A DNA stretch of 64,000 bases from an uncultured Bacteroidales bacterium (lineage in GTDB: Bacteria > Bacteroidota > Bacteroidia > Bacteroidales > Paludibacteraceae), in contig CAKVEC010000005.1 in NCBI GenBank assembly GCA_934728255.1, positions 62,001-126,000 on the forward strand. Reading direction: 5' to 3'. This document shows positions 42,003-51,058 of this stretch, one piece after another. The notes under the pieces are model-generated. The model worked only from the letters and a program-made list of their open reading frames with translations, was not told the DNA's origin and searched no databases. The stretch's first letter is position 1, and the number at the start of each line of letters is the position of its first letter. Made by a program: the position numbers and the translations under genes.

Positions 42003-43079
42003 TTAGGCATGGCTGATTATTCCGCCGGCAACAACGAGACCGTCTTTGTAAACGACCAGCGACTGACCGGGGGTAACGCCCCAGACAGGCTGTTCAAAAT
42101 CCAATGCAATGTGTCCATTCTCGCCTATTGTGATATGAGCCGGCACGGCGGGCGACTTGTAACGGATACGGGCTTGCACTTCCGGCGACTCGCGCAACCA
42201 ATTTATATCGCGAATACGTGCTTGGGAGGCTTCCACATGCGTGGCGTATAAATCGTCGTGTGTACCGAGTGTAATCTCGTTGGTTTCGGCGTTGATTTTT
42301 GTTACAAATTGCGGTGTCCCGAGTGCTATTCCGAGTCCCTTGCGCTGCCCGATGGTATAGTTGCAGAAACCTTCGTGTTCGCCCACTACTTTGCCGTCTT
42401 TCGACAGGTATTCCCCACGCTCTACGTGTACACCTTGTTCTGCCAGAAATGTCCGGTAGTCATTGTTCGGTACAAAGCAAATCTCCTGGCTTTCGGCTTT
42501 TTTGCTCAGTTTCTCAAACCCGTGGTCGAAAGCAATCTGCCGCACTTCGGGTTTGGTCAGTCCGCCCAACGGAAAAATAGTCCTGCGTAGGTTGTCCTCG
42601 GTCAGCATCCATAGAAAATAGGTCTGGTCTTTGCGGGTATCTACGGCATTTTCCAGGTACCAATGCCCGCAATGTTCTGCAATACGCGCATAATGCCCGG
42701 TGGCTATCAAGTCGCAACCGTATTCGTCTGCGGCTTGTACCATCGCTCCCCATTTGATATGCGAGTTGCATAGCACGCAAGGATTAGGGGTGCGACCATG
42801 AGTGTATTCGTCTATAAAATTGTTGATTACGTGTTCTTTGAATGTCTCACGGAAATCCAAAATATGGTGTTCGAAACCTAATGTCTGCGCATTATGTTTG
42901 GCTTCCATTATGCTTTCCACAGAGCAGCAACCTTTTTCGCGCACAAGGCACGATTCCTTGATTGAATCAAAGGTGCGGTACGTAATGCCCACCAATTCAT
43001 ATCCTTGTTCCAATAGCAGCATTGCCGATACGGTGGAGTCTATTCCGCCGGACATTGCCATTAGTACTCGTTTTGCCAT
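42003..43079 (-). CDS. mnmA: tRNA 2-thiouridine(34) synthase MnmA
   Basis: A 358-residue ATP-dependent enzyme that thiolates U34 of tRNA-Lys, -Glu and -Gln. The N-terminal PP-loop reads MSGGIDSTVSA (residues 9-19), catalytic Cys are in TPNPCVLCN (near 100-108) and QEICFVPN (near 200), and the central GHYAR and C-terminal RYKSPAVPA motifs are present. The family often has an asparagine-rich GG(V/I)DSSV loop; Thr here is a mild change. It is followed upstream by the acyltransferase gene, 19 bases away, so the two may be co-transcribed. Confidence 0.95.
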   Translation of the reverse strand: MAKRVLMAMSGGIDSTVSAMLLLEQGYELVGITYRTFDSIKESCLVREKGCCSVESIMEAKHNAQTLGFEHHILDFRETFKEHVINNFIDEYTHGRTPNPCVLCNSHIKWGAMVQAADEYGCDLIATGHYARIAEHCGHWYLENAVDTRKDQTYFLWMLTEDNLRRTIFPLGGLTKPEVRQIAFDHGFEKLSKKAESQEICFVPNNDYRTFLAEQGVHVERGEYLSKDGKVVGEHEGFCNYTIGQRKGLGIALGTPQFVTKINAETNEITLGTHDDLYATHVEASQARIRDINWLRESPEVQARIRYKSPAVPAHITIGENGHIALDFEQPVWGVTPGQSLVVYKDGLVVAGGIISHA

Positions 43080-43098
43080 CTTCTATAATTCTATCTTT

Positions 43099-43743
43099 CT
43101 ATAAGGAGGTATTATACCAGTCTTCTAATTGCTTGTTAAATTCCCGTCGGGATAAGGTTGCAGCCCATTCGCGTAGTTGTGCCGTCAACGGCTCAAAATG
43201 AATATCCACTTTGCGGCGCAGGCAGAGATGTTTCGGGTGTAGTTTGCTCCATAAACTTCCCTCTAATCCGCGCATACGTACCATAATAACTTCGACATTC
43301 CTGGGTAGTTCGCGGCATACCTCATATGCCATACGGCGATTGCCGATAACTTCGCTGTCCACTGTTTTTACATGCCCCGAAGGATAAAACACCATCTCTT
43401 TGCCCGCTGCCAATGAATTGATGGCAATTCGGCTCAGTTGGCTTGCGGCGGCGGCACCTTCCGCTCGCCGGGTGGTCTTTTCCAAGTCGGGAACGGGTAC
43501 TGCGTCCGCCATAGCCAAGATGTGCCGGAATAGCGGATTGCGGAAGAACCGCTCGTCCGACATCGGGCAAAGCGGCACATCGCCGCATTCGGCAAAGAGT
43601 AGAATTGGGTCGATGTATGCAGTATGGTTTGGTAGTACCAGATGTACTTTACCATCAAGCATATGTTCCATCCCCGATAGCCGCACATCATAGTGGATAT
43701 GCAACAATCGGCGCATTATATGAGCAAAAGTATAGCGGTTCAT
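43099..43743 (-). CDS. PlsC-like 1-acylglycerol-3-phosphate acyltransferase family protein
   Basis: A 214-residue protein with the lysophospholipid acyltransferase blocks: LVLPNHTAYIDPIL contains the catalytic NHx4D motif, followed by DERFFRNPLFRHILAMADAVPV and a FYPSGHVKT block in place of the usual FPEGTRS. This variation suggests a non-standard acceptor. The start at 43743 agrees with the promoter 16 bases upstream; a longer frame to 43935 overlaps the promoter and is excluded. Membrane association would be peripheral. Confidence 0.8.
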   Translation of the reverse strand: MNRYTFAHIMRRLLHIHYDVRLSGMEHMLDGKVHLVLPNHTAYIDPILLFAECGDVPLCPMSDERFFRNPLFRHILAMADAVPVPDLEKTTRRAEGAAAASQLSRIAINSLAAGKEMVFYPSGHVKTVDSEVIGNRRMAYEVCRELPRNVEVIMVRMRGLEGSLWSKLHPKHLCLRRKVDIHFEPLTAQLREWAATLSRREFNKQLEDWYNTSL

Positions 43744-43758
43744 TTTTGTTTCTGTCTG

Positions 43759-43789
43759 CAAAGATACTACTTTTTGCCCGCTTATGCAA
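43759..43789 (-). promoter_or_regulatory. Promoter of the acyltransferase-mnmA unit
   Basis: Minus strand TTG, 20 bases ending AAAAAGTAG, then TATCTTTG. Confidence 0.8.
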
Positions 43790-43862
43790 GCCTTGTGCGT
43801 ATTCTGTATATCTTTTGTACCGTATCTTTTGTGCTTTGGCTGAAAATTGTGTACGAATTGCA

Positions 43863-43893
43863 ACCGGGTTGCACCAAATTTGCCGTACCTTTG
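43863..43893 (+). promoter_or_regulatory. Probable promoter of the P-type ATPase
   Basis: A good -7 box, TACCTTTG at 43886-43893, lies 85 bases before the gene. No TTG occurs at the normal 20-base distance, so the -33 box is weak and activation may be needed. Confidence 0.45.
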
Positions 43894-43940
43894 CACTCGA
43901 AAATGAAAACTGCAAAAACGAAAACAGCAGACCAACTCTG

Positions 43941-43977
43941 CATATCAATGGTTAATTATTAATTTTTAATTGATAAA
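43941..43977. repeat. Heptamer array before the P-type ATPase
   Basis: CTGCATATCAATGGTTAATT then TTAATTG-like heptamers run to the ATG. It shares its beginning with the copy at 63351. Confidence 0.75.
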
Positions 43978-45867
43978 ATGGAAAAAGAAACCCGTTCTAT
44001 CCTGCTTAAAATCATCGTGGCTGCTGTGCTACTGGTAGTCTGTGTGGTTGTGGAGCATACGTGCTCGCTTCCGATGTGGCAACTGCTCCTTATTTATTTA
44101 GTTCCTTATCTTGTTGTCGGTTTTGATACACTCCACGAGGCAGCAGAAAACATTGTGCATGGTGAGGTCTTCGATGAGGACTTTCTGATGTCCATTGCTA
44201 CTATTGGTGCACTCGCTATAGGCTTTTTGCCGGGAGCGGAGAACCAGTTCCCCGAGGCGGTCTTCGTGATGCTGTTCTTTCAGGTGGGTGAACTCTTTGA
44301 AACCATTGCCGAAGGACGCAGCCGCAAGTCGATTTCCTCGCTGATGAATATACGTCCGGATACTGCCCACGTGGAGCGCAACGGCGAACTGCAGACTATT
44401 GACCCTAACGATGTGCAAGTAGGTGAAATAGTGGTTATCAAACCGGGCGAGCGTGTACCGGTGGATGGCGAAGTTATCGAGGGCGAATCGCACCTTGATA
44501 CGGTTGCCCTTACGGGCGAAAGCGTTCCTCATACCGTCCGAAAAGACGACCAAGTTATCTCCGGCTGTGTCAATATGTCGGGCTTGTTGCGTGTCCGTAC
44601 TACCAAAATAGCAGGAGAGTCCACTGCCGCCAAAGTGCTGGCTCTGGTGGAGAATGCGGGGGAGAACAAGTCCCGCAGTGAGAATTTCGTTACCCGTTTT
44701 GCTCGTGTTTATACCCCGATTGTCGTCTGCTTGGCATTGGTATTAGCCTTCCTTCCGCCTTTCTTCGGCGCGGGAACGTATATCGATAATCTCCCCACGT
44801 GGCTCTATCGCGGTTTGATGTTCTTGGTCGTTTCCTGCCCGTGTGCGTTGGTCATTTCTGTGCCGTTGGCTTTCTTCGGAGGTATCGGCGGGGCGTCCCG
44901 CAAAGGTATTCTGGTGAAAGGTTCCAACTTCCTTGATGCTTTGAGCAAATTGGATACCGTGGTATTCGACAAAACGGGCACCCTCACACGCGGTGTTTTC
45001 CAAGTGAGTCTTGTGCATCCGCACGACATCTCCGAGAATGAGTTGCTGCATCTGGCGGCCCACGTGGAGCGGTATAGCAATCACCCCATCGCCGTCTCCT
45101 TGCGTCAGGCGTATGCCCACGAGGCGGACTCTTGCTCGGTAGAGCAGGTGGAGGAAGTGGCAGGACAGGGCGTCAAAGCCTGTGTCAATGGTAAGCAGGT
45201 CTGTGTTGGCAATAGCAAGATGATGGACGCTGTCGGGGCTAAGTGGCACGAATGCTCGCAGCAGGCGCAGGGTACGGTCATCCACGTGGCTATCAATGGC
45301 GAGTATGCAGGGCATATCGTTATCTCCGACCAACTCAAGCCCGATGCCAAAACGGCTGTCAGCGGATTGAAAGCCGCCGGTGTACGCCGCACGGTGATGC
45401 TCACGGGCGACCACTATGCCGTAGCGGAGTTTGTGGCGCACGAAGTGGGCTTGGACGAGTTCCATGCCGACCTGCTTCCGCAGGACAAGGTGGCACAGGT
45501 GGAGCGTCTGCTTGCCGCTAAACCGAATGGTAAAACCCTCGCTTTCGTAGGTGATGGTATCAACGATGCCCCCGTCCTTGCCCGTGCCGATGTGGGGATT
45601 GCTATGGGGGCGTTGGGCTCCGATGCGGCGATTGAAGCGGCAGATGTGGTGCTGATGGACGACCAACCGGGCAAGATTGCCACGGCTATCCGTATCGCCA
45701 AGAAAACTGGTCGCATTGCTAACGAAAATGTGTATTTCTCTATCGGTATCAAGGTTTTGGTGCTTGTCCTTGCTACTTTCGGTATTGCTAATATGTGGCT
45801 TGCCGTCCTCGCCGATGTGGGCGTTACCGTCCTCGCCGTCCTCAACTCAATGCGGACGCTGCGATAA
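43978..45867 (+). CDS. Heavy-metal P1B-type ATPase, Zn/Cd/Pb exporter type
   Basis: A 629-residue metal-exporting ATPase. It has eight helices, the actuator TGES at 179-182, the metal-site helix SCPCALVISVP (CPC 287-289), the phosphorylation site DKTGTLT at 331-337, SNHPIA in the nucleotide-binding domain, and MLTGDH and GDGINDAP. The last helix has ADVGVTVLAVLNSMR, the pattern of the Zn/Cd/Pb (P1B-2) group. Unlike CadA or ZntA, it lacks an N-terminal CXXC metal-binding domain and starts directly at the first helix. No dedicated metal-responsive regulator gene is adjacent. Confidence 0.93.
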   Translation: MEKETRSILLKIIVAAVLLVVCVVVEHTCSLPMWQLLLIYLVPYLVVGFDTLHEAAENIVHGEVFDEDFLMSIATIGALAIGFLPGAENQFPEAVFVMLFFQVGELFETIAEGRSRKSISSLMNIRPDTAHVERNGELQTIDPNDVQVGEIVVIKPGERVPVDGEVIEGESHLDTVALTGESVPHTVRKDDQVISGCVNMSGLLRVRTTKIAGESTAAKVLALVENAGENKSRSENFVTRFARVYTPIVVCLALVLAFLPPFFGAGTYIDNLPTWLYRGLMFLVVSCPCALVISVPLAFFGGIGGASRKGILVKGSNFLDALSKLDTVVFDKTGTLTRGVFQVSLVHPHDISENELLHLAAHVERYSNHPIAVSLRQAYAHEADSCSVEQVEEVAGQGVKACVNGKQVCVGNSKMMDAVGAKWHECSQQAQGTVIHVAINGEYAGHIVISDQLKPDAKTAVSGLKAAGVRRTVMLTGDHYAVAEFVAHEVGLDEFHADLLPQDKVAQVERLLAAKPNGKTLAFVGDGINDAPVLARADVGIAMGALGSDAAIEAADVVLMDDQPGKIATAIRIAKKTGRIANENVYFSIGIKVLVLVLATFGIANMWLAVLADVGVTVLAVLNSMRTLR

Positions 45868-45933
45868 ACAACGTTTTTGCTTACTAATCTCTTTTTATTT
45901 TACTGCTTTTCTCCGATATTACGCAACTAATCG

Positions 45934-45964
45934 TTGCGTATTCCGTGAAAAAGCAGTAATTTTG
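45934..45964 (+). promoter_or_regulatory. Promoter of the efflux MFS
   Basis: TTG, 20 bases ending AAAAAGCAG, then TAATTTTG. It is 100 bases upstream of the gene. Confidence 0.75.
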
Positions 45965-46063
45965 CGCCCGTTTTTGAAAAAGGTATTAGTTGTTTTTATT
46001 AAACCGCTCACGAGTGTTTGCTCTGAATGGTTTTAATGGTAATTAATGTTTTCTGGTTAGATT

Positions 46064-47230
46064 ATGGAAAACAAAATGACTTGGCGCAATTGGTTGCCAC
46101 TTGTAGGATTGACATGTGCTGCTTTTGTATTCAACACCTCCGAGTTTATCCCCATCGCCCTGCTTACTGACATTGCTTCTGATTTCCACACTACAGAGGC
46201 GCATGCGGGTATGCTCATCTCGGTCTATGCGTGGATGGTAATGCTTTTGTCATTACCGCTGATGCTTTTGGTTTCCAAAATCAATCTGCGCAAACTGATG
46301 CTGTGGGTAGTGGTCGGTTTTGTGCTTTTTCAGGTATTGTCATCGCTATCCGCCACCTATTATATGCTGATGTTTTCGCGTATAGGGGTGGCGTGTATGC
46401 ACTCTATTTTCTGGTCGATTGTTTCGCCCTTGGCGGTAAGCCTTGTTCCCGACAAACACCGACCGCTGGCACTCAGCATGATTGTTACAGGTACATCTGT
46501 CGCAATGATTCTCGGTATGCCTCTTGGACGTATTATAGGACTGAATATCGGCTGGCGAATGACGTTTTTGTCTATAGGCATCTTTTCATTCGTAGTATTT
46601 CTGTATCTTATTCTTACTCTCCCGCAAGTCCCTGCACATGGCGGATTTTCTGTGCGGCAATTGCCCTCATTGCTCAAAAATCCGGTGCTTATCGGTATCT
46701 ATATCCTGACGCTCGGTTTTTCCACTGCCTACTATGTCGGCTATAGTTATATTGAGCCTTTTTTGTTGCAGGTGGCGCACTTGTCCGAGGAATGGATTAC
46801 GACTACGTTGATGCTCTTTGGCGTGGCAGGCATCGTCGGCAGTATCTTGTTTTCTAAGTGCTATCAACGCAATCCTGTCCGTTTTATAGCATTGGCAATA
46901 GGGGGTGTTTGTGTATGCCAACTGCTTCTGGCTCCAGCCGCACAATATCTCGGTGCTGTTGTGGTTCTCGTGTGTGCATTGTGGGGAATGGCGGCAACAT
47001 CATATAATGTGTCGTTTCAGAATGAGATCATCAACCACACCGAAGCCGATGCTACACCGGTAGCGATGTCTATCTCATCGGGAATCTTCAATCTGGGCAT
47101 CGCCACAGGCACTCTTATAGGCGGCGGTGTCTGCACTCACCTATCAATTTCTTGTATTGGTTATATCGGTGGTGTCATAGCCCTTGCTACGTTGCTTTAT
47201 TGGTGTTTCGGTCTTTCCAAGCGATTCTAA
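46064..47230 (+). CDS. MFS efflux transporter, SotB/YdhP-like
   Basis: A 388-residue protein with 12 helices of the drug/sugar-efflux MFS branch. Helix 1 carries AAFVFNTSEFIPIALLTDIA, typical of the SotB/AraJ group (TSEF and the position of Pro). Motif A is shortened in loop 2-3. Motif C-like GTSVAMILGMPLGRIIG is in helix 5. It could export sugars or antimicrobials; the substrate is not predictable. The ATG at 46064 or the one at codon 5 are both possible starts. Confidence 0.87.
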   Translation: MENKMTWRNWLPLVGLTCAAFVFNTSEFIPIALLTDIASDFHTTEAHAGMLISVYAWMVMLLSLPLMLLVSKINLRKLMLWVVVGFVLFQVLSSLSATYYMLMFSRIGVACMHSIFWSIVSPLAVSLVPDKHRPLALSMIVTGTSVAMILGMPLGRIIGLNIGWRMTFLSIGIFSFVVFLYLILTLPQVPAHGGFSVRQLPSLLKNPVLIGIYILTLGFSTAYYVGYSYIEPFLLQVAHLSEEWITTTLMLFGVAGIVGSILFSKCYQRNPVRFIALAIGGVCVCQLLLAPAAQYLGAVVVLVCALWGMAATSYNVSFQNEIINHTEADATPVAMSISSGIFNLGIATGTLIGGGVCTHLSISCIGYIGGVIALATLLYWCFGLSKRF

Positions 47231-47290
47231 AAAAGAAAGAAACAAACTGCCAAATCAAATGTGTGTCATTACGCTATCTTTGTGTTATAA

Positions 47291-47334
47291 TTAGTGGGTG
47301 ATTAGTGGGTGATTAGTGGGTGATTAGTGGGTGA
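47291..47334. repeat. 11-base tandem array, TTAGTGGGTGA
   Basis: Four exact copies of TTAGTGGGTGA. It is the reverse complement of the unit at 37497-37540. Confidence 0.92.
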
Positions 47335-47354
47335 TTCAGCCGTCAATCTAATTA

Positions 47355-47392
47355 CAAAGAAAGGCAGTCTTTTTAGAGACCGCCTTTCTTGT
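47355..47392. terminator. Convergent terminator
   Basis: AAGAAAGGC with GCCTTTCTT around an AGTC/GAC inner pair, T-rich on both sides. It separates the MFS gene from the convergent lipoprotein gene. Confidence 0.8.
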
Positions 47393-47413
47393 TCTTGAGT
47401 ATTATATTGAGGT

Positions 47414-47848
47414 TTAGTTGTGATTCTTCTGTGTTTTGAACTTGCGTGAGAATATTATATCTTTTTCTCCACCATTGCTACGTTCTACTACTACTGTAAC
47501 CTCGTCAATTATGAAGGCGGTAGTGTCATAGTCTTCCCAGGCTTCAACCTCGTTCATGGCTTTCTCTACGGCTGCCTTCACTTTTTTGTCGCAACTATTT
47601 CGATCACCATTGAGAAGAAAATAGGTAGAACTGCTCTCTGTTTGGATTGCACCTGTGGCCTTTACTGCCTCCAGAATATGGCTCTCGGCATAAGTCTTGT
47701 ACGACATATACGAACCGGTACTAGTACCTTCGGATACGGTTACATCATACATAAAATCACCGGTTACTGTCTCGCCGCAACTGACCATTACAATCGAGCA
47801 AATCACTGCTGCACAGCACATAAGTGCCCATTTTGCAATTTTTTTCAT
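47414..47848 (-). CDS. Hypothetical lipoprotein
   Basis: A 144-residue lipoprotein with signal MKKIAKWALMCCAAVICSIV and lipobox VSC. The mature protein has a beta-rich first part (GDFMYDVTVSEG), a helical middle with many Lys and Glu, and a final strand pair (EVTVVVERSNGGEKDIIF). No family is recognised. It has its own promoter and a terminator, so it is a monocistronic gene. Confidence 0.75.
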   Translation of the reverse strand: MKKIAKWALMCCAAVICSIVMVSCGETVTGDFMYDVTVSEGTSTGSYMSYKTYAESHILEAVKATGAIQTESSSTYFLLNGDRNSCDKKVKAAVEKAMNEVEAWEDYDTTAFIIDEVTVVVERSNGGEKDIIFSRKFKTQKNHN

Positions 47849-47936
47849 CTTGTCTTTTTATTTTGTTTTGTTGATTATTTTGTTTTTGCATATAGCGGAA
47901 CATTTACACTTCTGCTCCTTCATGCAAAAAAGTGCG

Positions 47937-47967
47937 CAAAGGTACTGCTTTTTTTTGATATGCGCAA
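47937..47967 (-). promoter_or_regulatory. Extended promoter of the lipoprotein gene
   Basis: Minus strand TTG, then CGC, ATATCAAA, A-run, GCAG and TACCTTTG; spacer 20 bases. Confidence 0.85.
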
Positions 47968-47993
47968 CAAAAAATACATTCAAAAAGACCCCC

Positions 47994-48031
47994 TAAAAAA
48001 ATCCCGCAAAGCCCATAACGCTTTGCGGGAG
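47994..48031 (-). terminator. Terminator of sodB
   Basis: TCCCGCAAAG pairs with CTTTGCGGGA, a 10-bp stem followed by a T run on the minus strand. Confidence 0.85.
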
Positions 48032-48057
48032 ACAATAAAGCAATGGAAGTCAGATTG

Positions 48058-48651
48058 TCAGCCCAAGCGCTGGGATACAATATGCCAATTGATAAGCAGC
48101 CATAGGTTTTTGATGTATTCTGCACGGTTGTTTTGGTAATCAAGATAATAGGCATGTTCCCATATATCAAACGTGAGTATAGGACGCAAGCCGTGGCGCA
48201 AAGGGTTATCTGCATTGGGCAGCGACAGAATATGCAGCACCCCATCAGCATCCGATGCGAGCCACACCCATCCTGAACCAAAGAGCGAAAGGGCTGCTTG
48301 GTTCATTTGCTCGCGGAAAGCATCAAACGAACCAAATGACTGCTCTATCAGAAATTGAAGTTCGCCGGAGGGTTGCTTGGCATGTTCTGCAGGTATCAGT
48401 TGTTCAAAAAAGAGTTGATGATTGAGTGTCTGCCCTGCATTATTGAGCAGTTTGCCTTCCGGGGCTTTGCAGACAATGTCTTCCAACGAAAGCCCTTCAT
48501 AATCAGAACCTTTCACCAACGTGTTGAGTGTATCTACATATGTGCGGAAATGCTTTCCGTAATGGAAATTAATGGTCTGTTCGCTCATCATCGGAGCGAG
48601 TTCTTCAGGAGAGAATCCCAATGCGGGAAGTGAAAATAAAGCGTCTTTCAT
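48058..48651 (-). CDS. sodB: Fe/Mn superoxide dismutase
   Basis: A 197-residue cytosolic enzyme converting superoxide to oxygen and hydrogen peroxide. Metal ligands are in place: His in INFHYGKHF, His in TLNHQLFF, and Asp/His in DIWEHAYYLDY. The Gln in NNAGQTLNH is at the site typical of Fe-type enzymes. The position after the KH pair is Phe, where enterobacterial enzymes have His; this and the NHQLFF variant are seen in Bacteroidota. It helps an anaerobe survive brief oxygen exposure. Confidence 0.95.
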   Translation of the reverse strand: MKDALFSLPALGFSPEELAPMMSEQTINFHYGKHFRTYVDTLNTLVKGSDYEGLSLEDIVCKAPEGKLLNNAGQTLNHQLFFEQLIPAEHAKQPSGELQFLIEQSFGSFDAFREQMNQAALSLFGSGWVWLASDADGVLHILSLPNADNPLRHGLRPILTFDIWEHAYYLDYQNNRAEYIKNLWLLINWHIVSQRLG

Positions 48652-48741
48652 AACTATGGTAGATTTGTATAAGGCGACATTGCCCTATAGTCTGAATGCT
48701 ACAAAAAACACGCCAAACAGAGGCCGTAAAGTGATAAAATA

Positions 48742-48772
48742 TTGTGTATGTCGGAAAAAATCATTATCTTTG
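48742..48772 (+). promoter_or_regulatory. Promoter of the HAD hydrolase
   Basis: TTG, 20 bases, TATCTTTG, ending 31 bases before the ATG. Confidence 0.8.
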
Positions 48773-48803
48773 CAGCCTAAATCAAACCATAACTAATAGA
48801 ACT

Positions 48804-49412
48804 ATGACAATTATACTGGATATGGGTGGGGTGATTATGCAGCATAATATCCCCGTATGTGTGGCACGTTTCCGTGAACTGATAGGCGAAGAGGCTATGG
48901 AGTGCGTATTAGGGTTGGCAGGAAATGCAGAAGGTACGGAAAACAGCCTGATGGAACGGTTTGAAAACGGAGATGTTTCTACAGAATATTTTTTGAATAC
49001 GTTGCTTTCTTATGCTAAACCAGGCACTACCATCGAAGACCTGAAACAGGCTTGGAATCTGATGCATGGTGGCATACCGGAAGAGCGGTTGGAGATGATA
49101 CGGCGTTGGCGTAATGAAGGACACCGTCTGTTTCTGCTGAGCAATAACAATGCACTGCATTGGGCGGATGTGTTCAGTAAATATGATTTGTCAATGTTTG
49201 AGAATTGCTTTGCCTCGCACTTGTTGCATTGCTGTAAACCGAATCCGCAAATTTTTAAGACAGCGGACGAGTATCTGCACGCACATCATTTGCCGGAACC
49301 TTATCTGTTTGTGGACGACCTCGAGGCGAACCGTAAAGCCGCAGAACAATTCGGTTGGAAGACGTTTCCTGACTTGGAAACGTTAGATGGCGTTCTCCAT
49401 AAAAGATTATAA
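48804..49412 (+). CDS. HAD-family hydrolase, YihX-like
   Basis: A 202-residue haloacid-dehalogenase superfamily protein. Motif I is ILDMGGVIM at the N-terminus, the DxG form typical of the YihX subgroup; motif II is FLLSNNN (near residue 113), the Lys motif CCKPNPQIF and motif IV FVDDLEANRKAAEQFGW. YihX dephosphorylates glucose 1-phosphate, but the true substrate here is unknown. The start at 48804 is set by the promoter and the HAD motif; a frame start at 48744 lies within the promoter. Confidence 0.88.
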   Translation: MTIILDMGGVIMQHNIPVCVARFRELIGEEAMECVLGLAGNAEGTENSLMERFENGDVSTEYFLNTLLSYAKPGTTIEDLKQAWNLMHGGIPEERLEMIRRWRNEGHRLFLLSNNNALHWADVFSKYDLSMFENCFASHLLHCCKPNPQIFKTADEYLHAHHLPEPYLFVDDLEANRKAAEQFGWKTFPDLETLDGVLHKRL

Positions 49413-49442
49413 AAAACGCGGGCATTTCGTCCGCGTTTTTTA
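49410..49442. terminator. Terminator after the HAD gene
   Basis: AAAAAACGCGG pairs with CCGCGTTTTTT around a short loop; it works in both directions, for the HAD gene and the convergent thiL. Confidence 0.9.
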
Positions 49443-49461
49443 TGAGTGGCATTGCTTATTA

Positions 49462-50511
49462 TTATAACGTGTCATTTGTGTCTTCGTTGGTAAAAGCGTT
49501 CCAGCCTTGTGCCTTGAGGGTCAGTTCTTCGCCATTGCGTCCGATCAGGTTCAGTCCGTATTCGGGCTTGGTGATATGCCCGATGATATATAGGTCATCA
49601 ATCGGAATGAGTTTCTCATAGTCGTTGATGTCGCAAGTGAAAAGAAGTTCGTAATCCTCCCCCCCGTTGAGAGCGCACGTAACGATGTTCAGATTCATCT
49701 CTTCGGCAAGTGCGGCGGCTTGGAAATCGATAGGCAGTTTGTCCTCGTAGATGGCACAGCCTACACCTGACTGGTGGCAAATATGCATCAGTTCCGACGA
49801 CAAGCCATCGGATATATCCATCATCGCCGTCGGTTTCACCCCCGCTTTGCGCAGTGCTTCTATGATGTCGCGCCGTGCTTCGGGCTTAAGTTGGCGTTCC
49901 AATAGATATTCCCGTCCTTCAAAAGCCGGTTTGGCTTGGCTGTCGGCTTGCATCACAATGCGCTCGCGTTCCAATAGTTGTAGCCCCATATAGGCGGTAC
50001 CCAGATTTCCCGATACGCAGATGAGGTCGTTCAGTTTGGCTCCGTTGCGATAGACAATATCTTTGGCATCTGCCGTACCGAGACACGTGATAGAAATGGT
50101 CAGTCCCGTCATCGAAGCGCAGGTATCACCGCCCACCAAATCCACACCGTATCGCTCGCAGGCAAGACGTATACCCGCATAGAGTTCCTCTAAATCTTCT
50201 ATTGCAAAACGCTTGCTTACACCCAGCGAAACGGTTATTTGTGTAGGGGTACCGTTCATTGCATAGATATCCGAAAAATTGACAACCGCTGCCTTGTAAC
50301 CCAGGTGTTTGAGGGGTACGTATTCCAGATTGAAATGGATACCCTCAAGCAGCATATCTGAGGTCATCAGTACCTGCTTGTTCCCGAAATTCATCACGGC
50401 GGCATCGTCTCCGATACCTTTTCGGGTAGAGGGTTGTTTCAGTTCTATTTTTTCTGTCAGATGTTTGATGAGTCCGAACTCACCCATTGTAGAAATCTCT
50501 GTACGTGCCAT
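49462..50511 (-). CDS. thiL: Thiamine-monophosphate kinase
   Basis: A 349-residue cytosolic kinase of the PurM/ThiL fold that phosphorylates thiamine monophosphate to the active diphosphate. Motifs: GEFGLIKHL at the N-terminus, GIGDDAAV (Mg/ATP site), TSDMLLEGIHFN, GGDTCAS, SGNLG and ISDGLSSEL, GGEDYELLF. It is the only thiamine gene in the window and no TPP riboswitch is visible in its 50-base leader. Divergent from the thioesterase, with both promoters in a 106-base spacer. Confidence 0.94.
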   Translation of the reverse strand: MARTEISTMGEFGLIKHLTEKIELKQPSTRKGIGDDAAVMNFGNKQVLMTSDMLLEGIHFNLEYVPLKHLGYKAAVVNFSDIYAMNGTPTQITVSLGVSKRFAIEDLEELYAGIRLACERYGVDLVGGDTCASMTGLTISITCLGTADAKDIVYRNGAKLNDLICVSGNLGTAYMGLQLLERERIVMQADSQAKPAFEGREYLLERQLKPEARRDIIEALRKAGVKPTAMMDISDGLSSELMHICHQSGVGCAIYEDKLPIDFQAAALAEEMNLNIVTCALNGGEDYELLFTCDINDYEKLIPIDDLYIIGHITKPEYGLNLIGRNGEELTLKAQGWNAFTNEDTNDTL

Positions 50512-50533
50512 ATCTCAGTGTTGATTAGAGCCG

Positions 50534-50564
50534 CAAAGGTACTCTTTTTTTTTGATATGTGCAA
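50534..50564 (-). promoter_or_regulatory. Extended promoter of thiL
   Basis: Minus strand TTG, CAC, ATATCAAA, A-run, GAG, TACCTTTG; spacer 20 bases. Confidence 0.85.
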
Positions 50565-50567
50565 GAG

Positions 50568-50598
50568 TTGTACAATTCCATTTTCTTTCGTACCTTTG
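50568..50598 (+). promoter_or_regulatory. Promoter of the thioesterase
   Basis: TTG, 20 bases, TACCTTTG, only three bases from the thiL promoter on the other strand. Confidence 0.8.
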
Positions 50599-50617
50599 TA
50601 CCCAAAATCGAACAAAT

Positions 50618-50983
50618 ATGACTGTTTCTGAACTGAACAAACTGGATCGTTTTGCCCGCACAACCGGCATTGTACTGCAAGCCGACGGATGTACGGCAAC
50701 AATGACCGTAGAGGAACGCCATCTGAATGGCGCAAATGTGTGTCAGGGTGGGGTGCTCTTTACGCTGGCGGATTTGGCAGCCGCAGGATTGACACGGGGT
50801 GAGAAACTGACAATAGATAGTACAATCCGGTTTGTCCGGTCCGGTCGGTTGGGAGATTGTTTGACGGCTAAGGCGGTATTTATGCACGAAGACAATACTT
50901 CACTTATTCAAACTGAAATTCGCAATCAAAACAACACACTCATTGCTTACGTCATTTCTGATTTTGTAGCACCGCGCCTGTGA
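50618..50983 (+). CDS. PaaI-family thioesterase (hotdog fold)
   Basis: A 121-residue hotdog-fold protein of the PaaI/YbgC type, which hydrolyses acyl-CoA thioesters. The core motif NVCQGGVLFTLADLAAAG corresponds to the HGG-AxADxA signature helix, with Gln-Gly-Gly in place of His-Gly-Gly. The second conserved strand set (IDSTIRFVRSGRLGDCLTAK) follows. The start at 50618 is 20 bases after the promoter. It precedes a TonB receptor but has a separate promoter. Confidence 0.87.
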   Translation: MTVSELNKLDRFARTTGIVLQADGCTATMTVEERHLNGANVCQGGVLFTLADLAAAGLTRGEKLTIDSTIRFVRSGRLGDCLTAKAVFMHEDNTSLIQTEIRNQNNTLIAYVISDFVAPRL

Positions 50984-51003
50984 TACATTGCGTGCAACAA
51001 GGG

Positions 51004-51034
51004 TTGCGAGTATGGGAAAAAAGCAGTACCTTTG
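51004..51034 (+). promoter_or_regulatory. Promoter of the TonB receptor
   Basis: TTG, 20 bases ending AAAAAAGCAG, then TACCTTTG, 25 bases before the ATG. Confidence 0.85.
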
Positions 51035-51058
51035 TGCGTTTTTTTTTGAAAAAACACA

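Noticed and set aside
50512..50617. TPP riboswitch before thiL
   Set aside because: The leader is only about 20-25 bases from the promoter and has no THI-box motif.
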